Notes under the pieces: generated by a model
What the model saw: only the letters and a program-made list of their open reading frames with translations
The model's database searches: none
What the model was told of the DNA's origin: nothing
NCBI GenBank assembly: GCA_009774615.1
Contig: VSOC01000112.1
Location: 1 to 12,141, forward strand
From: Lachnospiraceae bacterium
GTDB lineage: Bacteria > Bacillota > Clostridia > Lachnospirales > Lachnospiraceae
Reading direction: 5' to 3'
DNA: 12,141 nt
Shown: positions 1-5,806 of the stretch, piece by piece
Position numbering within the stretch: the stretch's first letter is position 1
Layout of the letters: the number at the start of each line of letters is the position of its first letter
Position numbers and translations under genes: made by a program

Positions 1-2
1 GT

Positions 3-107
3 TCTGTAATCAGGAATAGGATTAGTCAGGAACTTGGGATTGGAAACAATCAGCATGATGCGTATTTTAATTTGATTAATCGATGGGAGTTTGAAGGGAA
101 AATATAA
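3..107 (+). CDS. C-terminal end of an upstream gene (partial)
   Basis: An open frame enters from the left edge and gives 34 residues ending in LINRWEFEGKI before a TAA at 105-107. The stop shares one base with the ATG of the next gene (TAATG), which is typical of translationally coupled partners. The piece is too short to identify alone. TOPRIM-like proteins such as the next one are often encoded directly after an AAA-type ATPase, so the missing part could be such an ATPase; this is inference from context only. The start lies outside the window. Confidence 0.5.
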   Translation, partial: SVIRNRISQELGIGNNQHDAYFNLINRWEFEGKI

Positions 108-484
108 TGAATTTTTATTTTTTGTTAGAAGATGAAAAGTCGTTTTTAAAGGTACTGCCTTCATGGCTTGAGCATGTAAATTTCGATTGTCACCGGGTTG
201 CTGATATCAAGGAAGTGAAGGAAAATAATTATATTCTACAGAGCGGGCAGGGTGTTACACAATTAGTAACCAAGGTGATTTTTGATACAATAGATACAAT
301 TTTATTGAATCCGGGGAAAATAGATACACTGGTGATTGTTTTAGATGCAGAAGATTTGGAAGTTGAAGACCGAAAGAAGATGGTAAAGAAACAAATCGAA
401 CAGCATTATAAAAAAGAAAAATTAAATTTTGCCATTGAGATTTTTGTGTGTAACAAATCATATACATCATACATCGCTGCATGA
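107..484 (+). CDS. TOPRIM-like small protein, probably C-terminally truncated
   Basis: The frame encodes 125 residues. Its layout fits the first half of a TOPRIM/RloB-like fold: an N-terminal beta strand with acidic residues (MNFYFLLEDE, residues 1-10), a middle NNYIL segment, and a hydrophobic strand ending in LDAED (about residues 79-83), the usual place of the TOPRIM DxD acids. From memory, relatives of this type run to roughly 200 residues and continue after a IxVxNK/R strand into a conserved Glu-Thr-Trp segment. Here the protein instead ends soon after IFVCNK with an unrelated tail SYTSYIAA. I found no frame holding the missing part downstream, so deletion is more likely than a simple frameshift. 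The first acidic motif also differs from the expected VEG. Such proteins pair with AAA/OLD-type ATPases in phage-defence loci; the one-base overlap with the preceding frame agrees. Family assignment is moderate and truncation is an inference. Confidence 0.5.
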   Translation: MNFYFLLEDEKSFLKVLPSWLEHVNFDCHRVADIKEVKENNYILQSGQGVTQLVTKVIFDTIDTILLNPGKIDTLVIVLDAEDLEVEDRKKMVKKQIEQHYKKEKLNFAIEIFVCNKSYTSYIAA

Positions 485-499
485 GTCTTAAAAGAAAAC

Positions 500-529
500 A
501 TGTTTGAAGAAATCATGTTTGAAGAAATC
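500..529 (+). repeat. 15-bp tandem duplication with repeated in-frame ATGs
   Basis: Two perfect copies of a 15-bp unit beginning ATGTTTGAAG lie at 500-514 and 515-529, followed by a partial third copy (ATGTTTAAAC) at 530. The repeat creates three ATG codons in frame with the downstream nuclease gene and extends its open frame upstream. None has a good ribosome binding site, so I take it as a non-coding leader with slippage-type duplication. The left edge overlaps a 10-bp palindrome AAACATGTTT (496-505). Confidence 0.7.
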
Positions 530-562
530 ATGTTTAAACAAAAAAAGGGGAGAATTTACCAC

Positions 563-1090
563 ATGAAAAAACCAAATATTTACGGCGGAGGAGCACAGAC
601 GAATAAGAACGGGCTGGCTTTTGAGCAGACAACTTCGCTAGATTCTGCTCTGGAAGCTTCCGGCTACAGTGTTATGAATAATCAGGTTTACCGTGAGGGT
701 CAGTACATCGGTATTTCTGCATCAAAACATGCTTTTTACCAGAAGTTTTTATCGCCAAATGGCATTGACTATCAGACGATTAATTCAAAAAAATGGCTGC
801 CTGATGAAGCGTTTATCAATGAAGAGAAAAAAACCGTATACATTATCGAAAAGAAATTCCAAAATGTATCCGGTTCTGTTGATGAAAAGCTTCCTAACTG
901 CCATTTTAAAAGGCTGGAATATGAAAAGTTGTGCCATCCTATCGGCTATCAGGTGGAATTTATCTATGTATTATCGGATTGGTTTCGTTCACCGATTTAC
1001 CGGGATACGCTGGATTATATTGAGATGATGGGATGCACTTATTTTTATAATGAAATCCCGCTGCAGGCGCTGGGACTTGCATCGATATAA
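563..1090 (+). CDS. PD-(D/E)XK nuclease, probable solitary type II restriction endonuclease
   Basis: The product is 175 residues from the ATG at 563, chosen because GGGGAG (547-552) sits 10 bases upstream; earlier in-frame ATGs at 500, 515 and 530 lack such a site. It opens with NIYGGGAQTNKNG, then E21 in a predicted helix. A PD-(D/E)XK core follows: P80-D81 in LPDEAF, about 14 residues, then E96-K97-K98 in YIIEKKFQ. The strand-turn-strand spacing and the conserved following GSVDEKLPNC stretch are what is expected of small homodimeric type II restriction enzymes, which cut DNA at specific sites in the cytoplasm. No DNA methyltransferase is present in the window, so it could be an orphan, a relic, or the partner of an enzyme outside the window. 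Its AT-rich composition matches the truncated gene before it and differs from aroE after it, which suggests acquisition. The specificity cannot be read from sequence. Confidence 0.62.
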   Translation: MKKPNIYGGGAQTNKNGLAFEQTTSLDSALEASGYSVMNNQVYREGQYIGISASKHAFYQKFLSPNGIDYQTINSKKWLPDEAFINEEKKTVYIIEKKFQNVSGSVDEKLPNCHFKRLEYEKLCHPIGYQVEFIYVLSDWFRSPIYRDTLDYIEMMGCTYFYNEIPLQALGLASI

Positions 1091-1112
1091 ACTGTTTTTG
1101 CATCAAATCAAC

Positions 1113-1125
1113 ATGTAAATTACAT
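1113..1125. promoter_or_regulatory. 13-bp palindrome upstream of aroE
   Basis: ATGTAA-A-TTACAT is a perfect 6-1-6 dyad ending 8 bases before the aroE ribosome binding site. It could be an operator, but no convincing -35/-10 pair was found beside it, and short AT-rich dyads arise by chance. A related perfect palindrome TTACATGTAA occurs at 3701-3710. Confidence 0.2.
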
Positions 1126-1145
1126 ACAAGATGGAGGGAAAAACC

Positions 1146-2012
1146 ATGAATCAGGAAATTACCGGACATACACGATTAATCTGCCTTTTGGGAAGCCCGG
1201 TGGGGCACTCGAAATCACCGATGATGCACAATGAAGCTTTCCGTGCCCTGGGCCTGGATTATGCTTACCTGGCTTTTGATGTAAAGGAAGAACAGCTTGA
1301 GAAAGCCATTGAAGGATTAAAAATTTTCGGGGCCAGGGGAATGAATCTGACCATGCCCTTAAAAAATAAAATTGTGCCTTTATGCGATCATCTCTCCCCT
1401 GCGGCACAGCTTTGCCAGGCAGTGAATACCGTAGTGATTGAGGATGACCATACACTGACCGGACACACCACGGACGGGGCAGGGTTTTTTATGTCCTGCA
1501 GGGAAGAGGGCGTGGAGATTAAAGGAAAGAAGATGACGCTTTTGGGTGCCGGCGGGGCAGGGACGGCGATTCTTGTTCAGGCAGCTTTGGACGGGGCAGA
1601 GGAAATTGCCCTTTTTTCCAGGAGCAGCAGTCCATTTATCCAAAGAACCATGGAAACCGTAGAGAAGTTAAAAGAAAAAACGCCCTGCCGCATTACCCTG
1701 TACGATTATCAGGATGATGTTTTAAAACAGCAGATGAAAGACAGCCGTCTTCTGGTCAATGCAACGAATATCGGGATGGCACCGGGGGAAGACACCTGTC
1801 TGATTCCCGATGCTTCCTTCTTTCACCCGGGACTTGCCGTAGCCGATGTGATTTATAATCCATTGGAAACGAAGCTGGTGAAGATGGCAAAGGAAGCTGG
1901 CTGCAAGGCGTTTGGCGGGCTGAATATGCTGCTTTACCAGGGGGCAGAAGCCTTCCGCTTATGGACAGGGCAGACGATGCCGGTGGAACGGGTCAGGGAA
2001 AAATACTTTTAA
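1146..2012 (+). CDS. aroE: Shikimate dehydrogenase (NADP+)
   Basis: AroE reduces 3-dehydroshikimate to shikimate with NADPH in the aromatic amino acid and chorismate pathway (cytoplasmic). The product is 288 residues, the normal family length. Visible motifs in order: substrate-binding GSPVGHSKSP with S22 and S24; NLTMPLK with the catalytic lysine K73; N94 and D110 (TTDGAG) lining the substrate pocket; the Rossmann glycine loop GAGGAG at 134-139; NATNIGM at 205-211; and the C-terminal GGLNMLLYQGAEAF with Q265. The start at 1146 is preceded by GGAGGG (1133-1138) at good spacing; the in-frame ATG at 1131 overlaps that site and is rejected. It stands alone between the nuclease gene and a terminator, so it is probably monocistronic. 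The base composition is closer to the rest of the window than to the upstream AT-rich block. No certain promoter was seen. Confidence 0.95.
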   Translation: MNQEITGHTRLICLLGSPVGHSKSPMMHNEAFRALGLDYAYLAFDVKEEQLEKAIEGLKIFGARGMNLTMPLKNKIVPLCDHLSPAAQLCQAVNTVVIEDDHTLTGHTTDGAGFFMSCREEGVEIKGKKMTLLGAGGAGTAILVQAALDGAEEIALFSRSSSPFIQRTMETVEKLKEKTPCRITLYDYQDDVLKQQMKDSRLLVNATNIGMAPGEDTCLIPDASFFHPGLAVADVIYNPLETKLVKMAKEAGCKAFGGLNMLLYQGAEAFRLWTGQTMPVERVREKYF

Positions 2013-2075
2013 CCCATCCGGGCACTCGAAAACGTAAATCCCTTCGGAATGGGACAAACTTCGTCCGATAAGGTA

Positions 2076-2120
2076 TAAAAAACTGCCTCGCCGAAATGAT
2101 TTATCCGGCGGGCAGTTTTT
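2076..2120. terminator. Bidirectional intrinsic terminator between aroE and pyrI
   Basis: Arms AAAAACTGCC-T-CGCCG and CGGCGGGCAGTTTTT pair with one bulged T around a loop of about 12 bases. The stem has a GC-rich core, with A-run and T-run on opposite sides, so it can end transcription from aroE (+) and from the convergent pyrBI operon (-). Confidence 0.85.
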
Positions 2121-2134
2121 CATCGTGTTATCTT

Positions 2135-2160
2135 GTTGCTGTGAACGTGAGAACGGTAAC
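2135..2160 (+). repeat. 26-bp dispersed hairpin repeat, copy 1
   Basis: The unit begins GTTGCTGTGAACGTG and ends ACGGTAAC; its ends can pair with wobble. It differs at only a few positions from copies at 3822-3847 and 12109-12134. It lies immediately after the pyrI stop codon. A 7-bp direct repeat GTTATCT flanks it (2127-2133 and 2161-2167), which could be a trace of insertion, although the right copy runs into the pyrI stop codon. Confidence 0.75.
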
Positions 2161-2161
2161 G

Positions 2162-2614
2162 TTATCTGGTGTATTTCTCCTCGCAGTACTTGCACCGATA
2201 AGTTTCCGTCTTCTCATCCGCAAGATAGAACACATGCGGAAGTTCCTGTTCAATGGAGGTAATGCAGCGCGGATTTTTGCACTGGATCACATTGGTGATG
2301 GTCTGCGGAAGGCTTAAGGACTTCTTTTCCACAATCTGGCTGTCCCGGATAATATTAATCGTGATATTGTGGTCGATATAGCCCAGGACGTCTAAATCAA
2401 TCCGATCCAGCCCGCCTTCAATCTTAATAATATCCTTCTTCCCCATCTTATTGCTCTGGGCATTTTTGATGATGGCGACCTGACATTCCAGCCGGTCAAG
2501 GCCCAGGTGATAGTAGATATCCAGGCTTTTTCCCGCCTCGATATGGTCAAGTACGATTCCTTCTTTTAGTCCGGAGATTCTTAATCCGTCTTTAAATTCA
2601 CTGTTATTTATCAT
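2162..2614 (-). CDS. pyrI: Aspartate carbamoyltransferase regulatory chain
   Basis: PyrI is the allosteric subunit of aspartate transcarbamoylase. It binds nucleotide effectors in its N-terminal domain and contacts the PyrB catalytic trimers through a zinc domain. The product is 150 residues, the standard length. The C-terminal zinc site is intact: C112-x4-C117 (CKNPRC) and C141-x2-C144 (CKYC), with the same spacing as in the E. coli protein, and the VIQCKNPRCIT context is diagnostic. The start ATG at 2614 overlaps the pyrB stop (ATGA), and its ribosome binding site GGAGGTGA lies inside the last pyrB codons, so the two chains are translationally coupled, as expected for a fixed-ratio complex. 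The gene ends just before a dispersed repeat and the shared terminator. Confidence 0.96.
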   Translation of the reverse strand: MINNSEFKDGLRISGLKEGIVLDHIEAGKSLDIYYHLGLDRLECQVAIIKNAQSNKMGKKDIIKIEGGLDRIDLDVLGYIDHNITINIIRDSQIVEKKSLSLPQTITNVIQCKNPRCITSIEQELPHVFYLADEKTETYRCKYCEEKYTR

Positions 2615-3528
2615 GGGGTCACCTCCAGTAATTTCATAATTAATGCCATACGGATGTATACACCGTACTGTGCCTGTTTAAAGTAAGCAGCCCGCGGGTC
2701 TTTGTCCACCTCAACGGAGATTTCATTTACCCGGGGAAGGGGATGGAGGATGAACATATCCGGTTTTGCCAGCTTCATCTTTTTCGGGGTCAGAATGTAG
2801 CAGTCCTTTAAGCGGATATAGTCTTCCTCGTTAAAGAAGCGTTCCCTCTGCACCCTGGTCATGTATAAAATATCCAGTTCGGGCAATGCTTCGTCCAGGT
2901 TGCCCAGTTCTTTAAACTCGATGTTCTTTGCTTTTAAAACATCTTCGCGGATATACTCCGGCACCCGCAGTTCCGGCGGTGAGATTAAGATAAAACGAAT
3001 ATGGGGATAACGAACCATGGCATTGATTAAGGAATGTACGGTACGTCCGAACTTTAAATCACCGCAGAGCCCCACGGTCAGGTTATCCAGACGGCCTTTT
3101 AGAGAATGGATAGTTAAGAGATCAGTCAGTGTTTGGGTCGGATGCTGATGTCCGCCGTCACCGGCATTAATCACAGGAATCCCGGAGTTCATCGCGGCAA
3201 CCATTGCGGCACCTTCTTTGGGATGACGCATTGCACAGATATCCGCGTAGCAGGAAATAATACGGATAGTATCGGCAACACTCTCGCCCTTAGCTGCGGA
3301 ACTGGAATCTGCCGAGGCAAAACCAAGAACACTCCCGCCAAGGCTTAACATCGCCGATTCAAAACTGAGGCGGGTGCGGGTGCTTGGCTCATAAAAACAG
3401 GTCGCCAGCTTCTTTCCGTCGCACACATGGGCATATTTGGAAGGGTTTTTCTCGATATCATCCGCCACGCGGATAAGATCGCCGATTTCTTCCACAGAAA
3501 AATCTAATGGGTTCAGTAAATGTCGCAT
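2611..3528 (-). CDS. pyrB: Aspartate carbamoyltransferase catalytic chain
   Basis: PyrB condenses carbamoyl phosphate with L-aspartate to N-carbamoyl-L-aspartate, the committed step of pyrimidine synthesis, as trimers in the cytoplasm. The product is 305 residues, a normal length for the catalytic chain. The carbamoyl-phosphate loop STRTR is at 49-53, K80 lies in the mobile SSAAKGE loop, R101 in MRHP, H129 and Q132 in HQHPTQT, R162 in GRTVHSL, R225 and Q227 in MTRVQ, and HPLPRVNEI near 262-270. All expected active-site residues are present. AAGGAGG lies 5 bases before the ATG. It is the first gene of a pyrB-pyrI operon read away from the MITE-containing intergenic region, with its own promoter at 3581-3609. 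The class that carries a separate PyrI chain is common in Clostridia but not in Bacillus. Confidence 0.97.
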   Translation of the reverse strand: MRHLLNPLDFSVEEIGDLIRVADDIEKNPSKYAHVCDGKKLATCFYEPSTRTRLSFESAMLSLGGSVLGFASADSSSAAKGESVADTIRIISCYADICAMRHPKEGAAMVAAMNSGIPVINAGDGGHQHPTQTLTDLLTIHSLKGRLDNLTVGLCGDLKFGRTVHSLINAMVRYPHIRFILISPPELRVPEYIREDVLKAKNIEFKELGNLDEALPELDILYMTRVQRERFFNEEDYIRLKDCYILTPKKMKLAKPDMFILHPLPRVNEISVEVDKDPRAAYFKQAQYGVYIRMALIMKLLEVTP

Positions 3529-3553
3529 AAAAGCCTCCTTTACATTTGTACCT

Positions 3554-3579
3554 GGTAACGATCAATGATTAATCTTACC
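3554..3579 (-). promoter_or_regulatory. Dyad over the predicted pyrB transcription start
   Basis: On the top strand GGTAA (3554-3558) pairs with TTACC (3575-3579) and GAT (3560-3562) with ATC (3572-3574), with one bulged C. The predicted start of transcription (about 3574, on the minus strand) falls inside it, so it could be an operator or the first hairpin of the leader. It does not match the PyrR-binding loop that I know, and no attenuator terminator follows. Confidence 0.35.
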
Positions 3580-3580
3580 C

Positions 3581-3609
3581 ATTATAAAGCATTTGCATCA
3601 ATATTTCCA
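3581..3609 (-). promoter_or_regulatory. pyrBI promoter
   Basis: Read on the minus strand there is a perfect -10 TATAAT (3586-3581) and a partial -35 TGGAAA (3609-3604) with 17-bp spacing. The predicted leader to the pyrB ATG is about 45 bases and holds the AAGGAGG ribosome binding site. Confidence 0.65.
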
Positions 3610-3715
3610 CCACTTTTTTGAGAACTTTTTCGGAAGTTTTTTAGGGAAATTTGTAAAAGCAGCAGACGGAAATTTTTGCATAGGTTTTTATCCCTGCTGT
3701 TTACATGTAAGGGTG

Positions 3716-3847
3716 GTTACTGTTCATGTAGGTCTGCGCACTTGCTGCGCTGACCGTAGGTTAAACTGGGCCAGTGAGCAAAAATCCCATCGACGAAGGC
3801 GATTTTCATGGATTTTTGCCTGTTGCTGTGAACGTGTGAACAGTAAC
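3716..3847. mobile_element. 132-bp MITE-like element with 8-bp target duplication
   Basis: The ends are perfect 11-bp inverted repeats, GTTACTGTTCA (3716-3726) and TGAACAGTAAC (3837-3847). Directly outside them is a perfect 8-bp duplication TAAGGGTG (3708-3715 and 3848-3855), the mark of transposition. The element has no coding capacity of its own. Inside are three strong foldbacks: GGTCTGCGC with GCGCTGACC (3731-3755, one mismatch), GCAAAAATCC with GGATTTTTGC (3778-3819, perfect 10-bp stem with an inner ATCG/CGAT pair), and the 26-bp end unit at 3822-3847. It sits between the divergent pyrB and 3963 genes, next to the promoter of the latter. An 8-bp duplication is made by several transposase families (for example IS256, ISL3 and IS1595), so the mobilising enzyme cannot be named from this copy. 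Confidence 0.85.
3822..3847 (+). repeat. 26-bp dispersed hairpin repeat, copy 2 (right end of the MITE)
   Basis: The arms GTTGCTGT (3822-3829) and ACAGTAAC (3840-3847) pair with one wobble around a 10-base loop. This unit forms the right terminus of the MITE-like element and is nearly identical to the free-standing copies at 2135 and 12109, which links those copies to the same element family. Confidence 0.85.
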
Positions 3848-3884
3848 TAAGGGTGGATTGGGAAAGGATTTTTACAAAATAGAG

Positions 3885-3913
3885 TTTGTTTCGCCTGTGA
3901 TTTGTGCTATAAT
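3885..3913 (+). promoter_or_regulatory. Extended -10 promoter of the 3963 gene
   Basis: TATAAT at 3908-3913 is preceded by TGC, giving an extended -10 (TGnTATAAT). The -35 region is poor (TTTGTT, 3885-3890, spacing 17). The promoter lies about 30 bp outside the right target duplication of the MITE, so the insertion sits directly upstream of it. Its position also rules out the longer open frame from 3858 as the real gene start. Confidence 0.65.
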
Positions 3914-3962
3914 GAAAAAATGTATACCTTATTCCTGGGTGTACCTTACAGGGAGGCATAAG

Positions 3963-4769
3963 ATGGCAAAATCGCTGGAGCAGGTGGTCGCGGAGGGGCT
4001 GATTGCAGACTGCAGTTCGCTAGAGGAACTTTATGTACTGTGGCAGACCGTTCATCATATGGAAGAGGATGGAGCACGGGAAACCTGTTATAAAGAAATC
4101 GATCAACGGAGTTTTCATATTGACGGAATATTGTGTCCGCAGGATTTTTCCGGGGTGCTCTATCTGTTAAAAGAACCGAGTTTAAAAGAATATATTGAAA
4201 AAGGTCTGACTTTTCCGGTGATTACGGATATACGTCTGAAATTTCAGAAGAAGAAATACCATGCGCAGGACGAGTACGGTTATCTTACGGGAATGCAGAG
4301 AATTCTTTTGGGTGAAGAAGAAAAAAAGATGTCGGACCAGAAGATTGCCAACAGCTTTGGCATTCTTTACATTAATAAGCGGGGCGGAAAGGAAGTTCGG
4401 GATAATGTGTGGCTGAAATACGGTTATGCTTACATTGAATTTATCAAACGGCAGATTCAGCTCATTCGTCCCCGGGTCATTATCTGCTGCGGGGAGGATA
4501 TTTTTGATCTGATCACAGAAGAGGTATTTTCCCGGAAAAAAACACTCCGGACGCGGGTGGAACAGATGATTTGGAAGGGCGGGGAGAACGAGTACCAGTT
4601 TACTGCCGACAGCAGTTATCGTTATACGACAAGGCCGGACCGGATATCGGTGATTGTGGTGAATATGCAAAATCCTAGGGAAAGAAAGGACGGGAGCGGC
4701 TGGATAGGGCTTCGGGAATTTCTCGACGAATTCCGGCAGAGGATTTACAGCCTTCCGGGTACGCCGTAG
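3963..4769 (+). CDS. Uncharacterised protein, possibly uracil-DNA glycosylase superfamily-like
   Basis: The product is 268 residues from the ATG at 3963, which has GGGAGG (3951-3956) six bases upstream and follows a clear promoter. An N-terminal helical part (1-50) leads into GVLYLLKEPS (64-73), then GILYINKRGG (133-142) and a hydrophobic strand IRPRVIICCGEDIF (168-181), with IVVNMQNPRER near 231-241. This order of a strand ending in a KEPS loop, a NKRGG segment, a CCG strand and a late N-P loop is reminiscent of the alpha/beta fold of UDG-superfamily proteins, where the first loop holds the catalytic motif and the last the His/Asn-Pro motif. The match is weak and from memory, so no reaction is claimed. 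No signal peptide or membrane segment is seen; it should be cytoplasmic. It stands alone, with a decayed repeat copy after it and the ABC operon promoter next. Alternative: a lineage-specific hypothetical protein. Confidence 0.55.
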   Translation: MAKSLEQVVAEGLIADCSSLEELYVLWQTVHHMEEDGARETCYKEIDQRSFHIDGILCPQDFSGVLYLLKEPSLKEYIEKGLTFPVITDIRLKFQKKKYHAQDEYGYLTGMQRILLGEEEKKMSDQKIANSFGILYINKRGGKEVRDNVWLKYGYAYIEFIKRQIQLIRPRVIICCGEDIFDLITEEVFSRKKTLRTRVEQMIWKGGENEYQFTADSSYRYTTRPDRISVIVVNMQNPRERKDGSGWIGLREFLDEFRQRIYSLPGTP

Positions 4770-4791
4770 AAAAGCAGGAAAGAGAAGGCTG

Positions 4792-4810
4792 CTGTTGCGT
4801 GAACAGTGAC
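4792..4810 (+). repeat. Decayed copy of the dispersed hairpin repeat
   Basis: CTGTTGCGTGAACAGTGAC reads like the 26-bp unit with an internal deletion of about 9 bases and one change near the end; CTGTT and AACAG still pair. It begins 22 bases after the stop of the 3963 gene. There is no T-run after it, so it is not a normal intrinsic terminator. Confidence 0.45.
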
Positions 4811-4841
4811 AAAAGAAAATATTGGACATGCGTGACCGATG

Positions 4842-4904
4842 TAAGGAAACTTTAATGAAGGTTAAGAAAAAAGGAAAGAAGAATGGGGCCGGGGATGGTA
4901 TAAT
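4842..4904 (+). promoter_or_regulatory. ABC operon promoter with three phased direct repeats
   Basis: An extended -10 TGGTATAAT (4896-4904) has no recognisable -35 at the right distance. Instead three similar units, TAAGGAAA (4842), TAATGAAG (4853) and TAAGAAAA (4863), are spaced 11 and 10 bp apart, one helical turn each. Tandem sites of this phasing just upstream of a -35-less promoter are typical for activation by OmpR/PhoB-type response regulators. The leader to the ATP-binding protein gene is about 90 bases and contains a small GGATT/AATCC hairpin. Regulator identity is unknown. Confidence 0.55.
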
Positions 4905-5000
4905 GAAACATGGAAAAGCAGCCAATAAAGGCAGGATTTGACGGATTTTGGGATTGCGCTGGTAATCCTAAAGAAAAGCGGAAGGAAGTAAACAGGGAAA

Positions 5001-5744
5001 ATGGAAAAAACACCGATTATTCGGGTGAAGAATTTATATAAAATTTACCGGGTCGGGGAAACGAAGGTGCGCGCATTAAACGGTGTGGAATTTACCTTAT
5101 ATAAAGGCGAATTCTGCGCGATTGTGGGCACCTCCGGTTCAGGAAAATCGACCCTTTTAAATATGCTGGCCGGGCTGGAAAAACCGACAAAAGGGGAGAT
5201 TGAAATCGGGGGAAAGCATATCGAAAAGCTTTCCGAGAAGGAACTTGTGACATTTCGCCGGGAAAAAGTCGGTTTTATCTTTCAGTCCTATAATTTATTA
5301 AATACGATGAATGCCCTGGAAAATGTGGCGATGCCCCTTTCCTTTCGGGGAATAGGACGAAAAGAAAGGCTTGCCAGGGCAAAAAAATACATGGAACTGG
5401 TCGGCGTGGGCAGGCAGGCCAAGCACATGCCCAACCAGATGTCCGGCGGCCAGCAGCAGCGTGTGGGCATAGCACGTGCACTGGCCGTAAATCCTCAGAT
5501 TATCTTTGCCGATGAACCGACCGGGAATCTGGATTCCAAGACAACGATGGAGGTGCTGCACCTGATGCAGAAGATTGTCCGGGAACAGAACCAGACCCTG
5601 GTTATGGTAACGCATGATAACAATTTGGCTTCCTATGCGGACAGAAGGATAAGGATTATCGACGGAAAGATTGTCAGCATTGAAGAGGGGGCAAGAGAGG
5701 TGGAGTTTGAACCGCCGGAAAGCAAAGTTAAAGCACAGGGATGA
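5001..5744 (+). CDS. ABC transporter ATP-binding protein, LolD/MacB type
   Basis: This 247-residue ATPase powers the permease encoded at 7779. The Walker A is GTSGSGKST (43-51), the Q-loop Q95 lies in FIFQSYNLL, the signature is MSGGQQQR (147-154), the Walker B is IIFADEP with D171 and E172, followed by TGNLD, and the switch histidine is H205 (VTHD). The sequence style (ALNGVEF, LLNMLAGLEKPTKGEI, NQMSGGQQQRVGIARAL) places it in the MacB/LolD/FtsE group that works with FtsX-type permeases by mechanotransmission instead of substrate import. The start at 5001 fits the family N-terminus; the ribosome binding site is poor (AGGG very close, or GGAAGGA 14 bases away). The stop overlaps an ATG (ATGA, 5741-5744). 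It is the first gene of a four-gene unit. The transported or extracted substrate is unknown. Confidence 0.93.
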   Translation: MEKTPIIRVKNLYKIYRVGETKVRALNGVEFTLYKGEFCAIVGTSGSGKSTLLNMLAGLEKPTKGEIEIGGKHIEKLSEKELVTFRREKVGFIFQSYNLLNTMNALENVAMPLSFRGIGRKERLARAKKYMELVGVGRQAKHMPNQMSGGQQQRVGIARALAVNPQIIFADEPTGNLDSKTTMEVLHLMQKIVREQNQTLVMVTHDNNLASYADRRIRIIDGKIVSIEEGAREVEFEPPESKVKAQG

Positions 5745-5806
5745 GTACAGCAGATAAACAGGCACAGACAGGACATAAGAAAGGCGCAGGGAGGATGGAA
5801 CAGAAA

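Noticed and set aside
1020..1051. TATAAT at 1046-1051 as an aroE promoter
   Set aside because: It is inside the nuclease coding region and the best -35 candidate (TTGAGA) is 20 bases away; support is too weak.
3617..3645. Weak AACTT/AAGTT hairpin followed by T-run as a terminator
   Set aside because: The stem is only 5-6 AT-rich pairs and no + strand gene ends nearby; it lies just upstream of the pyrB promoter.
3593..3850. An 85-codon open frame across the pyrB upstream region and MITE
   Set aside because: It is made mostly of the foldback element, has no ribosome binding site and no recognisable protein features.
3858..3962. Upstream extension of the 3963 gene to an ATG at 3858
   Set aside because: It would place the extended -10 promoter inside the coding region, and the ATG at 3963 has a strong GGGAGG.
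4182..4925. Long minus-strand open frame (247 codons) opposite the 3963 gene
   Set aside because: Composition is that of an antisense shadow (Phe/Pro/His/Arg-rich), with no start signal, and it covers the opposite gene and its promoter region.
5741..5806. ATG at 5741 as the start of the secreted protein
   Set aside because: It overlaps the ATPase stop but has no ribosome binding site at a usable distance and would put a 22-residue polar extension before the signal peptide; it is kept only as an alternative.
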